The position numbers and the translations under genes are program-made. A stretch of DNA of 64,000 bases from NCBI RefSeq assembly GCF_000019785.1, contig NC_010524.1, forward strand, positions 1,302,001 through 1,366,000, read 5' to 3'. The notes beneath the pieces are model-generated. The model saw only the letters and a list, made by a program, of their open reading frames with translations. It was not told where the DNA came from and made no database searches. Each line of letters starts with the position of its first letter. Positions within the stretch are counted from its first letter, which is position 1. Positions 54,537 through 63,336 of this stretch are shown here, one piece after another. The DNA comes from Leptothrix cholodnii SP-6. GTDB lineage: Bacteria > Pseudomonadota > Gammaproteobacteria > Burkholderiales > Burkholderiaceae_C.

Positions 54537-54561
54537 TACGCACGAGGGACGCGTTTGGATG
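54537..54561 (-). promoter_or_regulatory. candidate ECF sigma promoter
   Basis: On the minus strand: CATCC (54557-54561), 16 bases, CGTA (54537-54540), lying 58-82 bases before the DUF3455 ATG. Several ECF families use a CATCC-like -35 and CGTA-like -10. Autoregulation by the downstream sigma factor is inferred. Confidence 0.4.
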
Positions 54562-54600
54562 CAGGGCCGGCAAAAAATAGTTTCGACCGGCCCGGATGCC

Positions 54601-56247
54601 TCAGTGCATCAGCGCCGCTTCGAGCAGGCTGCGCGTGTACGGATGCCTGGGCGCTGCGAACACCTGCGCGGTGGCGCCGCGCTCGACGATCTCGCCGTCC
54701 TTCATCACCAGCACCTGATGCGCCATCGCGCGGATCACCGCCAGGTCGTGGCTGATGAACAGGTAGCTCATGCCGAGCTCGCGCTGCAGCCGCAGCAGCA
54801 GCGCCAGCACCTGCTGCTGCACCGAGGCGTCGAGCGCCGAGGTCGGCTCGTCGAGCACCAGCAGTTCGGGGCGCAGGATCACCGCCCGCGCGATCGCGAT
54901 GCGCTGGCGCTGGCCACCCGAGAACTCGTGCGGGTAGCGCTGCAGCATGTCGCCGGCACCGCGGTTGTGGGCATCGGCCGACTCCAGTCCGACCTCGCCC
55001 AGCATGGCGCGGATGCGCGCCTCGCGCTGCACGGCGCTCAGTTCGGGCATGTGCAGCGCCAGGCCCTCGCCGACGATCTGGCCGATCGTCAGACGCGGCG
55101 ACAGCGCCGCGAACGGATCCTGGAACACCACCTGCATGCGCCGCCGCAGCGCGCGCAGGTCGGCACCTTCGGCCAGGTCGACACGCTGGTTGGCACGCTG
55201 ATTGGTGTTGCTGCCCACCAGGTTGTGCAGCGTCACCTCGCCCCCGGCGAGCGCCTGCAGCGACAGCAGCGCCATGCCGAGCGTGGTCTTGCCCGAGCCC
55301 GATTCGCCGACCACGCCGAGCGTCTGGCCGCGTGGCAGCAGCAGCGAGGCGTCCTTCACCGCGACGAAATGGCGCTTCCTGAACCAGCCCTCGTTCTGCA
55401 CGAACTCGACCTTGAGCGACTGCGCCTGCAGCAGCGGCGTGCTGCGCAGCTCGCGGTCCGGCGGCAGCGGCACCGGCCGGCTCGCCAGCAGCTTCTGCGT
55501 GTACGGGTGGCGTGGCCGCGCGAACACCCGCGCGGTGGCGCCGGCCTCGACGATGCGCCCGCGCTCCATCACCGCCACCCGGTCGCTGTAGCGGCCGACC
55601 AGATTGAGGTCGTGCGTGATGAACAGCAGCGCCATGCCCATCTCGCGCTGCAGCTCGTCGAGCAGGGCCAGGATCTGCGCCTGGATGGTGACGTCGAGCG
55701 CGGTGGTCGGCTCGTCGGCGATCAGCAGGCGCGGCTTGCAGGCCAGCGCCATCGCGATCATCACGCGCTGGCGTTGGCCGCCCGAGAGCTGGTGCGGGTA
55801 GCTGTCGATGCGGCGTTCGGGCTCGGGGATGCCGGTGCGCGCCAGCAGCTCGATGGCGCGCGCGCGGGCCTCGCGTGCGCTCAGGCCCTCGTGCAGTTCG
55901 AGCACCTCGCCGATCTGGTTGCCCACCGTGTAGAGCGGGTTCAGGGCCGTCATCGGCTCCTGGAAGATCATCGCGATGTCCTTGCCGCGGATGCCGCGCA
56001 TCTGGCGCTCGCTGTGCGCCATCAGGTCGGCGCCGTCGAAGCGGATCGCGCCGCTGCTGGCCGCACCTTCGACCAGCCGCAGGATCGACATCGCGCTGAT
56101 CGACTTGCCCGAACCCGACTCGCCGACCAGCGCGAACTTCTCACCCACGCCGATCTCGAACGAGACGTCGTCGACCACCCGGCTGTCGCCGAACGCGACG
56201 TGGAGGTGCTCGACCTGCAGCAGCGGCATTCCGATGACGGGCGTCAT
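54601..56247 (-). CDS. yejF: peptide ABC transporter, fused dual ATPase (YejF)
   Basis: A 548-residue cytoplasmic protein with two ATPase domains. Domain 1: Walker [11 protein letters not shown] (about 43-52), [17 protein letters not shown], and ADEPTTALD; domain 2: Walker [28 protein letters not shown] and LDEPTSALD. It energises uptake of oligopeptides (microcin C-like or host peptides in other species). It starts in an ATGA overlap with yejE at 56247. Fusion of the two ATPases is normal for YejF. Confidence 0.92.
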   Translation of the reverse strand: MTPVIGMPLLQVEHLHVAFGDSRVVDDVSFEIGVGEKFALVGESGSGKSISAMSILRLVEGAASSGAIRFDGADLMAHSERQMRGIRGKDIAMIFQEPMTALNPLYTVGNQIGEVLELHEGLSAREARARAIELLARTGIPEPERRIDSYPHQLSGGQRQRVMIAMALACKPRLLIADEPTTALDVTIQAQILALLDELQREMGMALLFITHDLNLVGRYSDRVAVMERGRIVEAGATARVFARPRHPYTQKLLASRPVPLPPDRELRSTPLLQAQSLKVEFVQNEGWFRKRHFVAVKDASLLLPRGQTLGVVGESGSGKTTLGMALLSLQALAGGEVTLHNLVGSNTNQRANQRVDLAEGADLRALRRRMQVVFQDPFAALSPRLTIGQIVGEGLALHMPELSAVQREARIRAMLGEVGLESADAHNRGAGDMLQRYPHEFSGGQRQRIAIARAVILRPELLVLDEPTSALDASVQQQVLALLLRLQRELGMSYLFISHDLAVIRAMAHQVLVMKDGEIVERGATAQVFAAPRHPYTRSLLEAALMH

Positions 56248-57359
56248 GACTTGCGGGTGTCGAAGGCGTCGCGCAGCGCGTCGCCGATGAAGGTGAGCAG
56301 CAGCATCGTCAGCACCAGCAGGAGAAAGGTCGGCACGATGATCCACCAGGCGTCGAGGTTGGCCTTGCCCTGCTGCAGCAGCTGGCCCAGCGACGGCATC
56401 GAGCTCGGCACGCCGAGGCCCAGGAAATCGAGCGAGGTCAGCGCCAGGATCGCCGCGCTCATGCGAAACGGCAGGAAGGTGATCACGGGCGTCAGCGAGT
56501 TGGGCAGCACGTGGCGCCAGATGATCTGGCGGTTGGACAGGCCCAGCGCACGCGCCGCCTTGACGAACTCGAGGTTGCGGTTGCGCAGGAACTCGGCGCG
56601 CACGTAGTCGGAGAGGCCCATCCAGCCCCACAGGCTCAGCAGGATCAGCAGCAACAGCAGCGAGGGCTCGAAGATCGACGCGAAGATGATCAGCAGGTAG
56701 AGCTCGGGCACCGCGCCCCAGATCTCCATCAGCCGCTGCGTGACCAGATCGACCCGGCCGCCGAAATAGCCTTGCAGCGCGCCGGCCGCCACGCCGAGCA
56801 GCGTGCCGACCACGGTCAGCGCCAGCGCGAACCAGATGCTGATGCGAAAGCCGTAGAGCAGCCGCGCCACCATGTCGCGGCCCTCGCTGTCGGTGCCCAG
56901 CCAGTTGCGCTCGCTCGGCGGCATCGGGCTGGGCAGCGGGTCGAAGTAGTTGATCGAGGTGGCCGAATGCGGGTTCAGCGTGAACAGCGCCCAGGCGTCG
57001 GGCTGCTTGAAACGCTCGACGATGAAGCTGTCCTTCCAGTCGGTCGGCGTGGCGAAATCGCCGCCGTAGGCGGTCTCGGGCGGGTTGTGCAGCATCGGCG
57101 CACTCAGCTCGCCCTTGAAGCTCACGAGCAGCGGCCGGTCGTTGCTGACCAGCTCGGCGGCGGTCGAAAACACCAGCATCACGATGAACAGCCACAGCGA
57201 CACCAGCCCGATGCGGTTGCGCCTGAAGCGCGCCCAGGCGCGCTGGTTAGGGCCCCCGCCGCCGGGTACGGCGGACGACCCCCCGCGGGGGTGCAGGCCG
57301 GCTTGGGGCGGCCCGGCGCTCGGCCCGCCCGCGTCGTTCAGCGCTCGTTTGGCTGTCAT
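56244..57359 (-). CDS. yejE: peptide ABC transporter permease (YejE)
   Basis: A 371-residue permease. It has NWLGTDSEGRDMVARLLYGF, the OppC/YejE hallmark, and EAA loop FVKAARALGLSNRQIIWRHV, with about six TM helices. The first 40 residues are odd: Gly/Pro-rich (LNDAGGPSAGPPQAGLHPRG) and encoded by a repeat-like element. It starts in a 4-base overlap with yejB. Confidence 0.9.
   Translation of the reverse strand: MTAKRALNDAGGPSAGPPQAGLHPRGGSSAVPGGGGPNQRAWARFRRNRIGLVSLWLFIVMLVFSTAAELVSNDRPLLVSFKGELSAPMLHNPPETAYGGDFATPTDWKDSFIVERFKQPDAWALFTLNPHSATSINYFDPLPSPMPPSERNWLGTDSEGRDMVARLLYGFRISIWFALALTVVGTLLGVAAGALQGYFGGRVDLVTQRLMEIWGAVPELYLLIIFASIFEPSLLLLLILLSLWGWMGLSDYVRAEFLRNRNLEFVKAARALGLSNRQIIWRHVLPNSLTPVITFLPFRMSAAILALTSLDFLGLGVPSSMPSLGQLLQQGKANLDAWWIIVPTFLLLVLTMLLLTFIGDALRDAFDTRKS
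57250..57333. repeat. GC-rich palindromic repeat-like element inside yejE
   Basis: It contains CCCCCGCGGGGG (57280-57291) and the string CCGGCTTGGGGCGGCCCGGC (57298-57317), which I recall as frequent in intergenic repeat elements of Burkholderiales genomes. It encodes about 28 residues at the yejE N-terminus that are unlike the rest. Its presence elsewhere in this genome was not checked. Confidence 0.4.
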
Positions 57360-58393
57360 TTGGCCGCCTTCGCGAACTGCACGCGCGGGTCGACCACCAC
57401 GTACAGCAGGTCCGACACCAGCTTGACCACCAGCCCGATCAGCGTGAAGAGGTAGAGCGAGCCCAGCACGACGGGGTAGTCGCGCCGGATCACCGCCTCG
57501 TAGCCGAGCTGGCCCAGGCCGTCGAGCGAAAACAGGTTCTCGATCAGCACCGAGCCGGCGAAGAAGGCACCGACGAACGCCGCCGGAAAGCCCGTGATCA
57601 GCGGGATCAGCGCGTTGCGGAAGATGTGCTTGTAGAGCACGCGGTTGGCCGACAGGCCCTTGGCACGTGCCACCTTGACGTACTGCTTGCGCATCTCTTC
57701 CACGAAGGTGTTCTTGGTCAGCATCGTCATCACCGCGAAGCTGCCGATCACCATGCAGGTCAGCGGCAGCGCCAGGTGCCAGAAGTAGTCGGCGATGCGC
57801 GCCGGCCAGGTGAGATCGGCCCAGTTGTCGGACGTCAGCCCGCGCAGCGGAAACCAGTCGAGGTAGGTGCCGCCGGCGGTCAGCACGATCAGCAGCACGC
57901 CCAGCACGAAGCCCGGGATCGCGTAGCCGACCAGCACCAGCAGCGTGGTGGCGACGTCGAACCGTGAGCCGTCATGCACCGCCTTGGCCACGCCCAGCGG
58001 GATCGACACCAGGTACGAGATCAGGAAGCTCCACAGCCCCAGGCTGATCGACACCGGCAGCTTCTCGAGGATCAGCGTGCCGACGTCCTTGTTGAACATG
58101 AAGCTGCGGCCGAGGTCGAAACGCGCGAAGCGGCCGAGCATCTCGACATAGCGCACATGCGCGGGCTGGTCGAAGCCGTAGAGCTTCTTCAGCTCCTCGA
58201 TCTGCTGCTTGTCGACATCGCGGCTGGCCTTGTAGCCGCCGCCTTCGCCGCCCTTTTGCGTCTGCCGCGCTTCGGCCATCAGCTGCTCGACCGGCCCGCC
58301 GGGCACGAACTGGATCACCACGAAGGTGATCGTCAGCGCACCCAGCAGCGTGGGGATCATCAGCAGGATGCGCTTGAGGATGTAGGCGAGCAT
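57356..58393 (-). CDS. yejB: peptide ABC transporter permease (YejB)
   Basis: A 345-residue permease starting LAYILKRILLMIPTLLGALT, with an expanded periplasmic loop (QTQKGGEGGGYKASRDVDKQ) typical of YejB, and EAA loop YVKVARAKGLSANRVLYKHI. It forms the channel with YejE. It begins 24 bases after the hepT stop; the normal neighbour would be yejA. Confidence 0.92.
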   Translation of the reverse strand: MLAYILKRILLMIPTLLGALTITFVVIQFVPGGPVEQLMAEARQTQKGGEGGGYKASRDVDKQQIEELKKLYGFDQPAHVRYVEMLGRFARFDLGRSFMFNKDVGTLILEKLPVSISLGLWSFLISYLVSIPLGVAKAVHDGSRFDVATTLLVLVGYAIPGFVLGVLLIVLTAGGTYLDWFPLRGLTSDNWADLTWPARIADYFWHLALPLTCMVIGSFAVMTMLTKNTFVEEMRKQYVKVARAKGLSANRVLYKHIFRNALIPLITGFPAAFVGAFFAGSVLIENLFSLDGLGQLGYEAVIRRDYPVVLGSLYLFTLIGLVVKLVSDLLYVVVDPRVQFAKAAK

Positions 58394-58417
58394 GTGGGTT
58401 CGGCGATGGCGATGGGT

Positions 58418-58840
58418 TCAGGGCTGGCCGGCGTCGTGCTTCAGCAGCGCGGCGCTGTACTGCAGGAACTCGTCGAGGTGCGATGTGATCACGCTCACCG
58501 TGATCGGCAGCAGCAGGCGCTGGTAGTCGTGCACCGCGATGTTGCGAAAGCCCACCATCTTCTGCAACGCAGAGGCCAGTGTGGTGTCGATGCGTCCGGC
58601 CCGTGCAAGCAACTCGAACACGTCGCGCGCGCTCTGCGGCAGCCCCAGCCGGTCGCGCCGGATCAGATGCTGGCCCATGTCGAGCGCAGCCTCGCAGGCG
58701 CGCTGGATGTTCAGCACGGCGGCGTCCTGTCGTGTGAAGTCGGTAGCGAAGTGCGCGCCGGCAGCGGCGTACTCCTCGCGCACCCGCGCCACGCAGCGTT
58801 CGATCGTGGCGGCCTTGTTGAGCAGCACGTCGTCAGCCAT
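58418..58840 (-). CDS. hepT: HepT-family HEPN toxin (DUF86)
   Basis: A 140-residue all-helical HEPN protein, DVLLNKAATIERCVARVREE at the start and the RNase motif RNIAVHDY (RX4HxY, residues 99-106). HepT cleaves RNA and is inactivated by MntA, which AMPylates a Tyr near this motif. Its start overlaps mntA by 8 bases. It lies between yejA and yejB on the same strand. The ATG at 58840 is chosen; 58882 would add unrelated residues. Confidence 0.9.
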   Translation of the reverse strand: MADDVLLNKAATIERCVARVREEYAAAGAHFATDFTRQDAAVLNIQRACEAALDMGQHLIRRDRLGLPQSARDVFELLARAGRIDTTLASALQKMVGFRNIAVHDYQRLLLPITVSVITSHLDEFLQYSAALLKHDAGQP

Positions 58841-59222
58841 GCACGCGGCCCTCGCGGGTGATGTCGGCCAGCAGCCCGGCACGCGCCTGATCGAGTTCGA
58901 GCTTCTCGCTCATCACGTAGCACTCGAACAGGCCGGCGTCGGGCTCCTGGGCCCAGAGCCTTTCGCCGGTGGTCAGCACCTGGTACTGCATCACCGTGCT
59001 GGCCGCACGAAGGTCCAGCAGATCGACATCGCAGCCGGCTTGCGCCGACAGGTCGGCGGCCAGCGACCACAGCGCCAGCGGGTCGGCATAACCGGGCACC
59101 AGCACGGCCAGGTCCAGATCGCTGTCGGCCCGCGCCGTTCCTTGCACGCGGCTGCCGAAAGCGTAGAAGGCCAGCGCGTCGGGGAACGCGTTGCGCAGCG
59201 CGGGCAGCAGCGCGTCGATCAT
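58833..59222 (-). CDS. mntA: MntA-type nucleotidyltransferase antitoxin
   Basis: A 129-residue minimal nucleotidyltransferase: AFYAFGSRVQGTARADSDLD contains GSX10DXD (GS at 23-24, Asp 35 and 37), and CDVDLLDLR supplies the third acidic residue. It AMPylates and neutralises HepT. Its ATG (59222) overlaps the yejA stop (ATGA), so its translation is tied to the peptide-binding protein. Its 3' end overlaps hepT. Confidence 0.92.
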   Translation of the reverse strand: MIDALLPALRNAFPDALAFYAFGSRVQGTARADSDLDLAVLVPGYADPLALWSLAADLSAQAGCDVDLLDLRAASTVMQYQVLTTGERLWAQEPDAGLFECYVMSEKLELDQARAGLLADITREGRVHG

Positions 59223-61144
59223 GGTGTGACCGGGTCCTTGATCCACCACGTCCACAACGGCCACGGTGCATCGGAGTCGATCGAGAAATAGCCCGGCTGC
59301 ACGGCCGGCAGGCCGAAGCGGTTCCAGTACGAGACGCGCTCCTTGTTGAGGTACAGCTCGGGGATCTGCCAGAAGTTCCACATCACGACGCGGTCGAGCG
59401 CGCGGCAGGCGGTGCGCAGCTGCTCGAGGGTCTTGGCGTCGGAGATGGCCTGGATCAGCGCGTCGACCGCCGGGCTCTTGACGCCGCGGAAGTTGTTGTT
59501 GCCCTTCTCGTCGGCCGAGGCGCTGCCGTAGATCGCCTTGAGGTCGGACGCGCCCGGCAGCGTGAAGTCGCCTTCGACGATCGTGACCAGATCGAAGTCG
59601 TAGTTCTCGAGCCGGCGCCGGTAGAGCGCGAAGTCGACCAGCCGCTCCTTCAGCGTGATGCCGAGCTTCTCGAGGTTCTTCTGGAAGTCGGTGTTGCGCC
59701 CGGGCTGGCTGGGTTCGAGGTATTCGATCTCGAAGGGCTCGCCGCGGGCATTGCGCAGCCGGCCGTCGTCGGCGATCTTCCAGCCGGCCTGGGCGAGCAG
59801 ATCGCGCGCGCGCAGCAGGTTGGCGCGCAGCCGTTGCGAGTCACCGTTGATCGGCGCGACAAAGGCCGGGCCGAACACCCGCGGCGGCAGTTCGGCGCGG
59901 AACGGTTCCAGCAGCGCCAGCTCGGCGGGCGACGGCGAGCCCTGCGCCGCGAACTCGGAGTTGTTGAACACGCTGTTCGAGCGCGCGTACTGGCCATAGC
60001 GGTTCAGGCGCTCGAAGTCCCAGGCGTGCACGATGGCCTCGCGCACCCGCACGTCCTGGAAGATCGGCCGGCGCAGGTTGAAGTCGGTGGCCTGCAGGCC
60101 CTGGCCGTAGGCGGTCGGGAAGGCGTTCTTGACGATGCGGCCGTCGCGCCATTTCACGCCCTGGTGCTGTCGCACCCAGGCCCGCGCGCTGTACTCCTTC
60201 ATCAGGTCGAACTCGCCGGCCTTGAAGGCCTCGGCCGCCACCGCCGGGTCCTGGTACATGCGGTAGACCACGCGTTCGAAGTTGAAGTGGCCGCGCCGCA
60301 CGCCGAGCTCACGCGCCCAGTACCGGGGGTTGAAGCGGAACTCGATGCGCCGCGGCCGCTCGACCTTGTCGATCAGATACGGGCCGCTGGCGATCGGGTA
60401 CTCGTCGATGATGGCGTCGAACTGCTTGCCGGCGCCCCATTTGCGAGAGAACACCGCCATGCCGCCGGCGGTGAACAGCGCGTCCATCTTGCGTTCGCGC
60501 AGGTCGAAGCGCACGGTGGTGGCGTCGAGCGCGACCACGTCGGCGATGTCGGACATCGCCGTGCGCACGCCCGGCGCGGCCTGCGGGCTGGTGAGCTGCC
60601 GGAAGCTGTGCACCACGTCGTCGGCGGTGACGGCGTCGCCGTTCGAGAAACGCGCCTGCGGGTGGATGCGGAAGGTGATGGCCGACAGGTCGGGCGCCAC
60701 CGACATCTGCTGCGCCAGCAGGCCGTACATCGACTGCGGCTCGTCCATCGAGCGGGTGGCCAGGCTCTCGAACATGAACAGCCCGACACCCGCCGGTGCG
60801 CTGCCCTTGATCGTGAACGGGTTGAACTTGTCGAAGCTGCTGCGCCGGTCGGGGTTGCGCAGGAACAGCGTGCCGCGGCGCGGCGCGGTCGGGTTGACGT
60901 AGGCGAAGTTCGCAAAACCTTCGGCGTACCTGGGCGTGCCGAAGGCGGTATAGGCGTGCTGCCACGTGTCGAGCGGCGTGGCCGTGATCGACGAGCCGGC
61001 AATCGGCGACGGCGATGCCGCCGTGGGCTGCGCAGCCGGCGCGGTCGTCAACAGCAGACCGGTCAGCGTGGCAGCCAGCAGGCGCAACGCTCGGGCGCCG
61101 GGCGCGGCAGGGATCACGACGTTCGCGGGGCGCTGGAGGTGCAT
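59219..61144 (-). CDS. yejA: peptide ABC transporter substrate-binding protein (YejA)
   Basis: A 641-residue periplasmic SBP of the peptide/nickel family. The signal lies near ALRLLAATLTGLLLTTAPA; the mature protein has GTLFLRNPDRRSSFDKFNPF, FRIHPQARFSNGDAVTADDV and YEFDLVTIVEGD-like C-lobe features (NYDFDLVTIVEGDFTLPGAS). It is typical of YejA. The ATG at 61144 is chosen; 61225 would put unrelated residues before the signal. Its stop overlaps mntA. Confidence 0.92.
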   Translation of the reverse strand: MHLQRPANVVIPAAPGARALRLLAATLTGLLLTTAPAAQPTAASPSPIAGSSITATPLDTWQHAYTAFGTPRYAEGFANFAYVNPTAPRRGTLFLRNPDRRSSFDKFNPFTIKGSAPAGVGLFMFESLATRSMDEPQSMYGLLAQQMSVAPDLSAITFRIHPQARFSNGDAVTADDVVHSFRQLTSPQAAPGVRTAMSDIADVVALDATTVRFDLRERKMDALFTAGGMAVFSRKWGAGKQFDAIIDEYPIASGPYLIDKVERPRRIEFRFNPRYWARELGVRRGHFNFERVVYRMYQDPAVAAEAFKAGEFDLMKEYSARAWVRQHQGVKWRDGRIVKNAFPTAYGQGLQATDFNLRRPIFQDVRVREAIVHAWDFERLNRYGQYARSNSVFNNSEFAAQGSPSPAELALLEPFRAELPPRVFGPAFVAPINGDSQRLRANLLRARDLLAQAGWKIADDGRLRNARGEPFEIEYLEPSQPGRNTDFQKNLEKLGITLKERLVDFALYRRRLENYDFDLVTIVEGDFTLPGASDLKAIYGSASADEKGNNNFRGVKSPAVDALIQAISDAKTLEQLRTACRALDRVVMWNFWQIPELYLNKERVSYWNRFGLPAVQPGYFSIDSDAPWPLWTWWIKDPVTP

Positions 61145-61199
61145 GTACCGTGGACTGGCTGAGGCACGCGGTGGTGCAGGGCGCTGAAGGGTGAAAACG

Positions 61200-61225
61200 A
61201 TTGTAGACACCGCATCCGCCGTCAA
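61200..61225 (-). promoter_or_regulatory. candidate yejA operon promoter
   Basis: On the minus strand TTGACG (61220-61225) and TACAAT (61200-61205), but with only 14 bases between. The -10 is good, the spacing is short. It is 56 to 81 bases upstream of the yejA ATG. Confidence 0.35.
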
Positions 61226-61267
61226 CGCCCCCCAGGTCGGGACTTGCCGCGCAGCGCGTGCGGCGGG

Positions 61268-61957
61268 TCAGGCCGGCGCCATGCCGTTGGCCAGCTTGGC
61301 TGCCGTCGCAGCCGGTGACACCATGAAATCGAGCATTGCCCGCACCGCCTCGGCCTGGTTCGAGCTGGCACACAGCCCGGCCGAGAACGTCGTGATGATC
61401 TGGATCGCGTCGGGCAGCGGGCCCAGCACCTCGATGCCCGGCAGGTGGATCAGCTCGCTCAGCTGCTGGAAGCCCAGCTCGACCTCGCCGCTGGCCACCA
61501 GCGAGCCCACCGGCACGCCCGGCGGGGCCTGCACGATGCGGTCCTTGATCTGCTCGGCGATGCCCCAGCGCTCGAACAGCTTGACCAGGTGCACGCCGCT
61601 CGGCCCGGTCGAATAGCTGACGGTGCGCGCGGCCAGCACGGCCTGCTTGACGGCTTCCTCGCAGCCGATGTCCGGCCGCGCCGCACCGGCCTTGACGGCG
61701 ATCGACACGCCCGACTTGACCAGATCGACCCGGCTGCCCGCCACGATCTTGCCGGCCGCGATCAGCTGCTCGATCGCGTTGGCCGCCAGGATCACGACAT
61801 CGAAGGCCTCGCCGGCCTGCACCCGCCTGGCGGCGTCGACACCGCCCACCGACTCGCAGGTGATCGGCTGCGGCGTGCCTTGCTGATACTGGGCGATGAG
61901 GTCGGCAAGAAGCTGCCGGGTCGCCATCGACGAAATGATGCGGATCTGCGCTGCCAT
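61268..61957 (-). CDS. ModA-like substrate-binding protein without signal peptide
   Basis: A 229-residue protein with the type II periplasmic binding fold of molybdate-type SBPs: AQIRIISSMATRQLLADLIA, GEAFDVVILAANAIEQLIAA, and SYSTGPSGVHLVKLFERWGI. It lacks an N-terminal signal from the ATG at 61957; an in-frame upstream ATG (61990) does not give one either. It may act in the cytoplasm or be a regulator-like SBP. There is no ModBC next to it. Confidence 0.7.
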   Translation of the reverse strand: MAAQIRIISSMATRQLLADLIAQYQQGTPQPITCESVGGVDAARRVQAGEAFDVVILAANAIEQLIAAGKIVAGSRVDLVKSGVSIAVKAGAARPDIGCEEAVKQAVLAARTVSYSTGPSGVHLVKLFERWGIAEQIKDRIVQAPPGVPVGSLVASGEVELGFQQLSELIHLPGIEVLGPLPDAIQIITTFSAGLCASSNQAEAVRAMLDFMVSPAATAAKLANGMAPA

Positions 61958-62048
61958 GCGGCCACCTTCTGCAATGCGGGGATGAAACATGAGACGAACG
62001 CTCGGCGAGCGCCGGCGACATTGTCCCGGCAAAGACCGGGGTGCCGCC

Positions 62049-63278
62049 TCACGGCATCGCCAGCCGACCCGCATAACCCGTCATCTCGAGGTAACCCAGG
62101 CCGATGCGCCGGCCCTGCGCGTCGAGCAGCTCGCTCAGGCCTTCCCAGTAGACCGTGCCGGTGGAGGCGCGGCTGTCGAGCTCCTGGGCCTCGAACAGGG
62201 CGCGCACCCGATGCCGGCCGGCCGGCGTGTCGACCTGCCACAGCACCGGGTAGGTCGCGGCGGTGGCCGGGCTGGACCAGCGCTGCAGCGGCGTGAATCG
62301 CACCTCGTCGGGCTTGAAGCTGCGCGTCTCGGCGGTGCTGCCCGTGGCGCCGGTCGAGCCGGTAGGGCCGCGCAGCGAGCCGCCGGCCCACAGCGTGCTG
62401 CCGTCGGCGCGGCGCAGCCGGAAGGCGGTCAGCGCGCCGCCGTCGAACAGGTTGATGCCGATCCAGTCCCAGCCCACGGCGCTCGGGTCGAGCACCGAGT
62501 TGCTCCATTCGTGATCGAGCCAGGCGCGGCCCGCCAGATCGAGGCTGCGGCCGTCGATCTGCAGGCGTGCCGCCACGTCGAGCTGAGGCTGGCTGTAGTA
62601 GTGGCTGGCCTGGCCTGGCTGCGGGCCCTTGCGCGAGTAGCCGGCGTCGCCCTGCAGCAGCAGCGGCTGGGTGGTGGCGAGCTGCAGGGCGAGCTGCCAG
62701 GCCGGGCCGGCGTGGCTGCCGGCGAGCAGTTCGGCGCGGTAGATGCTCGATGTGCCCGCCGCCCCGGCCCGGCGCTGCAGCGGCCAGTCGCGCAGGCGCA
62801 CGTCGGTGTCGCCCACTGCCGCCTGCGCCAGGCCGAAACCGGCGCGCGCCATGCGCTGGTCGTGGTGCTGGCGGCGCTGGCCGACGTCGCTCAGTGCGGC
62901 ATGGGCGAACAGCAGCTGCGTGGCGGCGAAGGCGCTCGGGTGGCGCGCATCGACCTCGGTGCGCGAGCGGAAGAACGTCAGCTGGAAACCGTAGCGCGGC
63001 GCCTCGGCCGTGCCGAGCCAGCCGGTCACGTACCACCACTCGATGCGGGTGTCGGGGTGGGCGCCGAAGTCGGCCGGGAAGACCAGCGGCCGTGGTGCGA
63101 CGCCGCGCGGTTCGAACGGCGTGGATGCGGTCGGCGCGGCGGCACCGGCCGCGCCGCTCCAGGCCAGCGCCGGCAGCGCGCCGAGCAGGCCGCGGCGCGA
63201 CAGGCCGGCGCCGGGCCACGCATCGCCGGGCGGCGTGGGCGGTGTTCGTGTCGGGCCGTGACTGCGGGGTGGTGCCAA
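62049..63278 (-). CDS. lipocalin-like secreted protein (AttH/CrtC family)
   Basis: A 409-residue protein. A Tat-like signal SRRGLLGALPALAWSGAAG is followed by WWYVTGWLGTAEAPRYGFQL, YYSQPQLDV and AWLDHEWSNSVLDPSAVGWD, the AttH/carotenoid 1,2-hydratase two-lobed lipocalin pattern. In attEFGH-type operons it accompanies an ABC transporter, but none is near here. No ATG fits; I place the start at TTG 63278, seven bases after GGAGG (63286-63290 on the minus strand). Its enzymatic activity is unclear. Confidence 0.78.
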   Translation of the reverse strand: MAPPRSHGPTRTPPTPPGDAWPGAGLSRRGLLGALPALAWSGAAGAAAPTASTPFEPRGVAPRPLVFPADFGAHPDTRIEWWYVTGWLGTAEAPRYGFQLTFFRSRTEVDARHPSAFAATQLLFAHAALSDVGQRRQHHDQRMARAGFGLAQAAVGDTDVRLRDWPLQRRAGAAGTSSIYRAELLAGSHAGPAWQLALQLATTQPLLLQGDAGYSRKGPQPGQASHYYSQPQLDVAARLQIDGRSLDLAGRAWLDHEWSNSVLDPSAVGWDWIGINLFDGGALTAFRLRRADGSTLWAGGSLRGPTGSTGATGSTAETRSFKPDEVRFTPLQRWSSPATAATYPVLWQVDTPAGRHRVRALFEAQELDSRASTGTVYWEGLSELLDAQGRRIGLGYLEMTGYAGRLAMP

Positions 63279-63336
63279 GTCCTGGCCTCCGGATGATTGC
63301 TGCGACCGGCGGATTCTCCGCGCAGCGTGCGGGCGT

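Noticed and set aside
54564..54593. GGGCCGG/CCGGCCC hairpin after yejF
   Set aside because: The A/T run lies in the loop, not after the stem, so it is not a standard terminator; its role is unclear.
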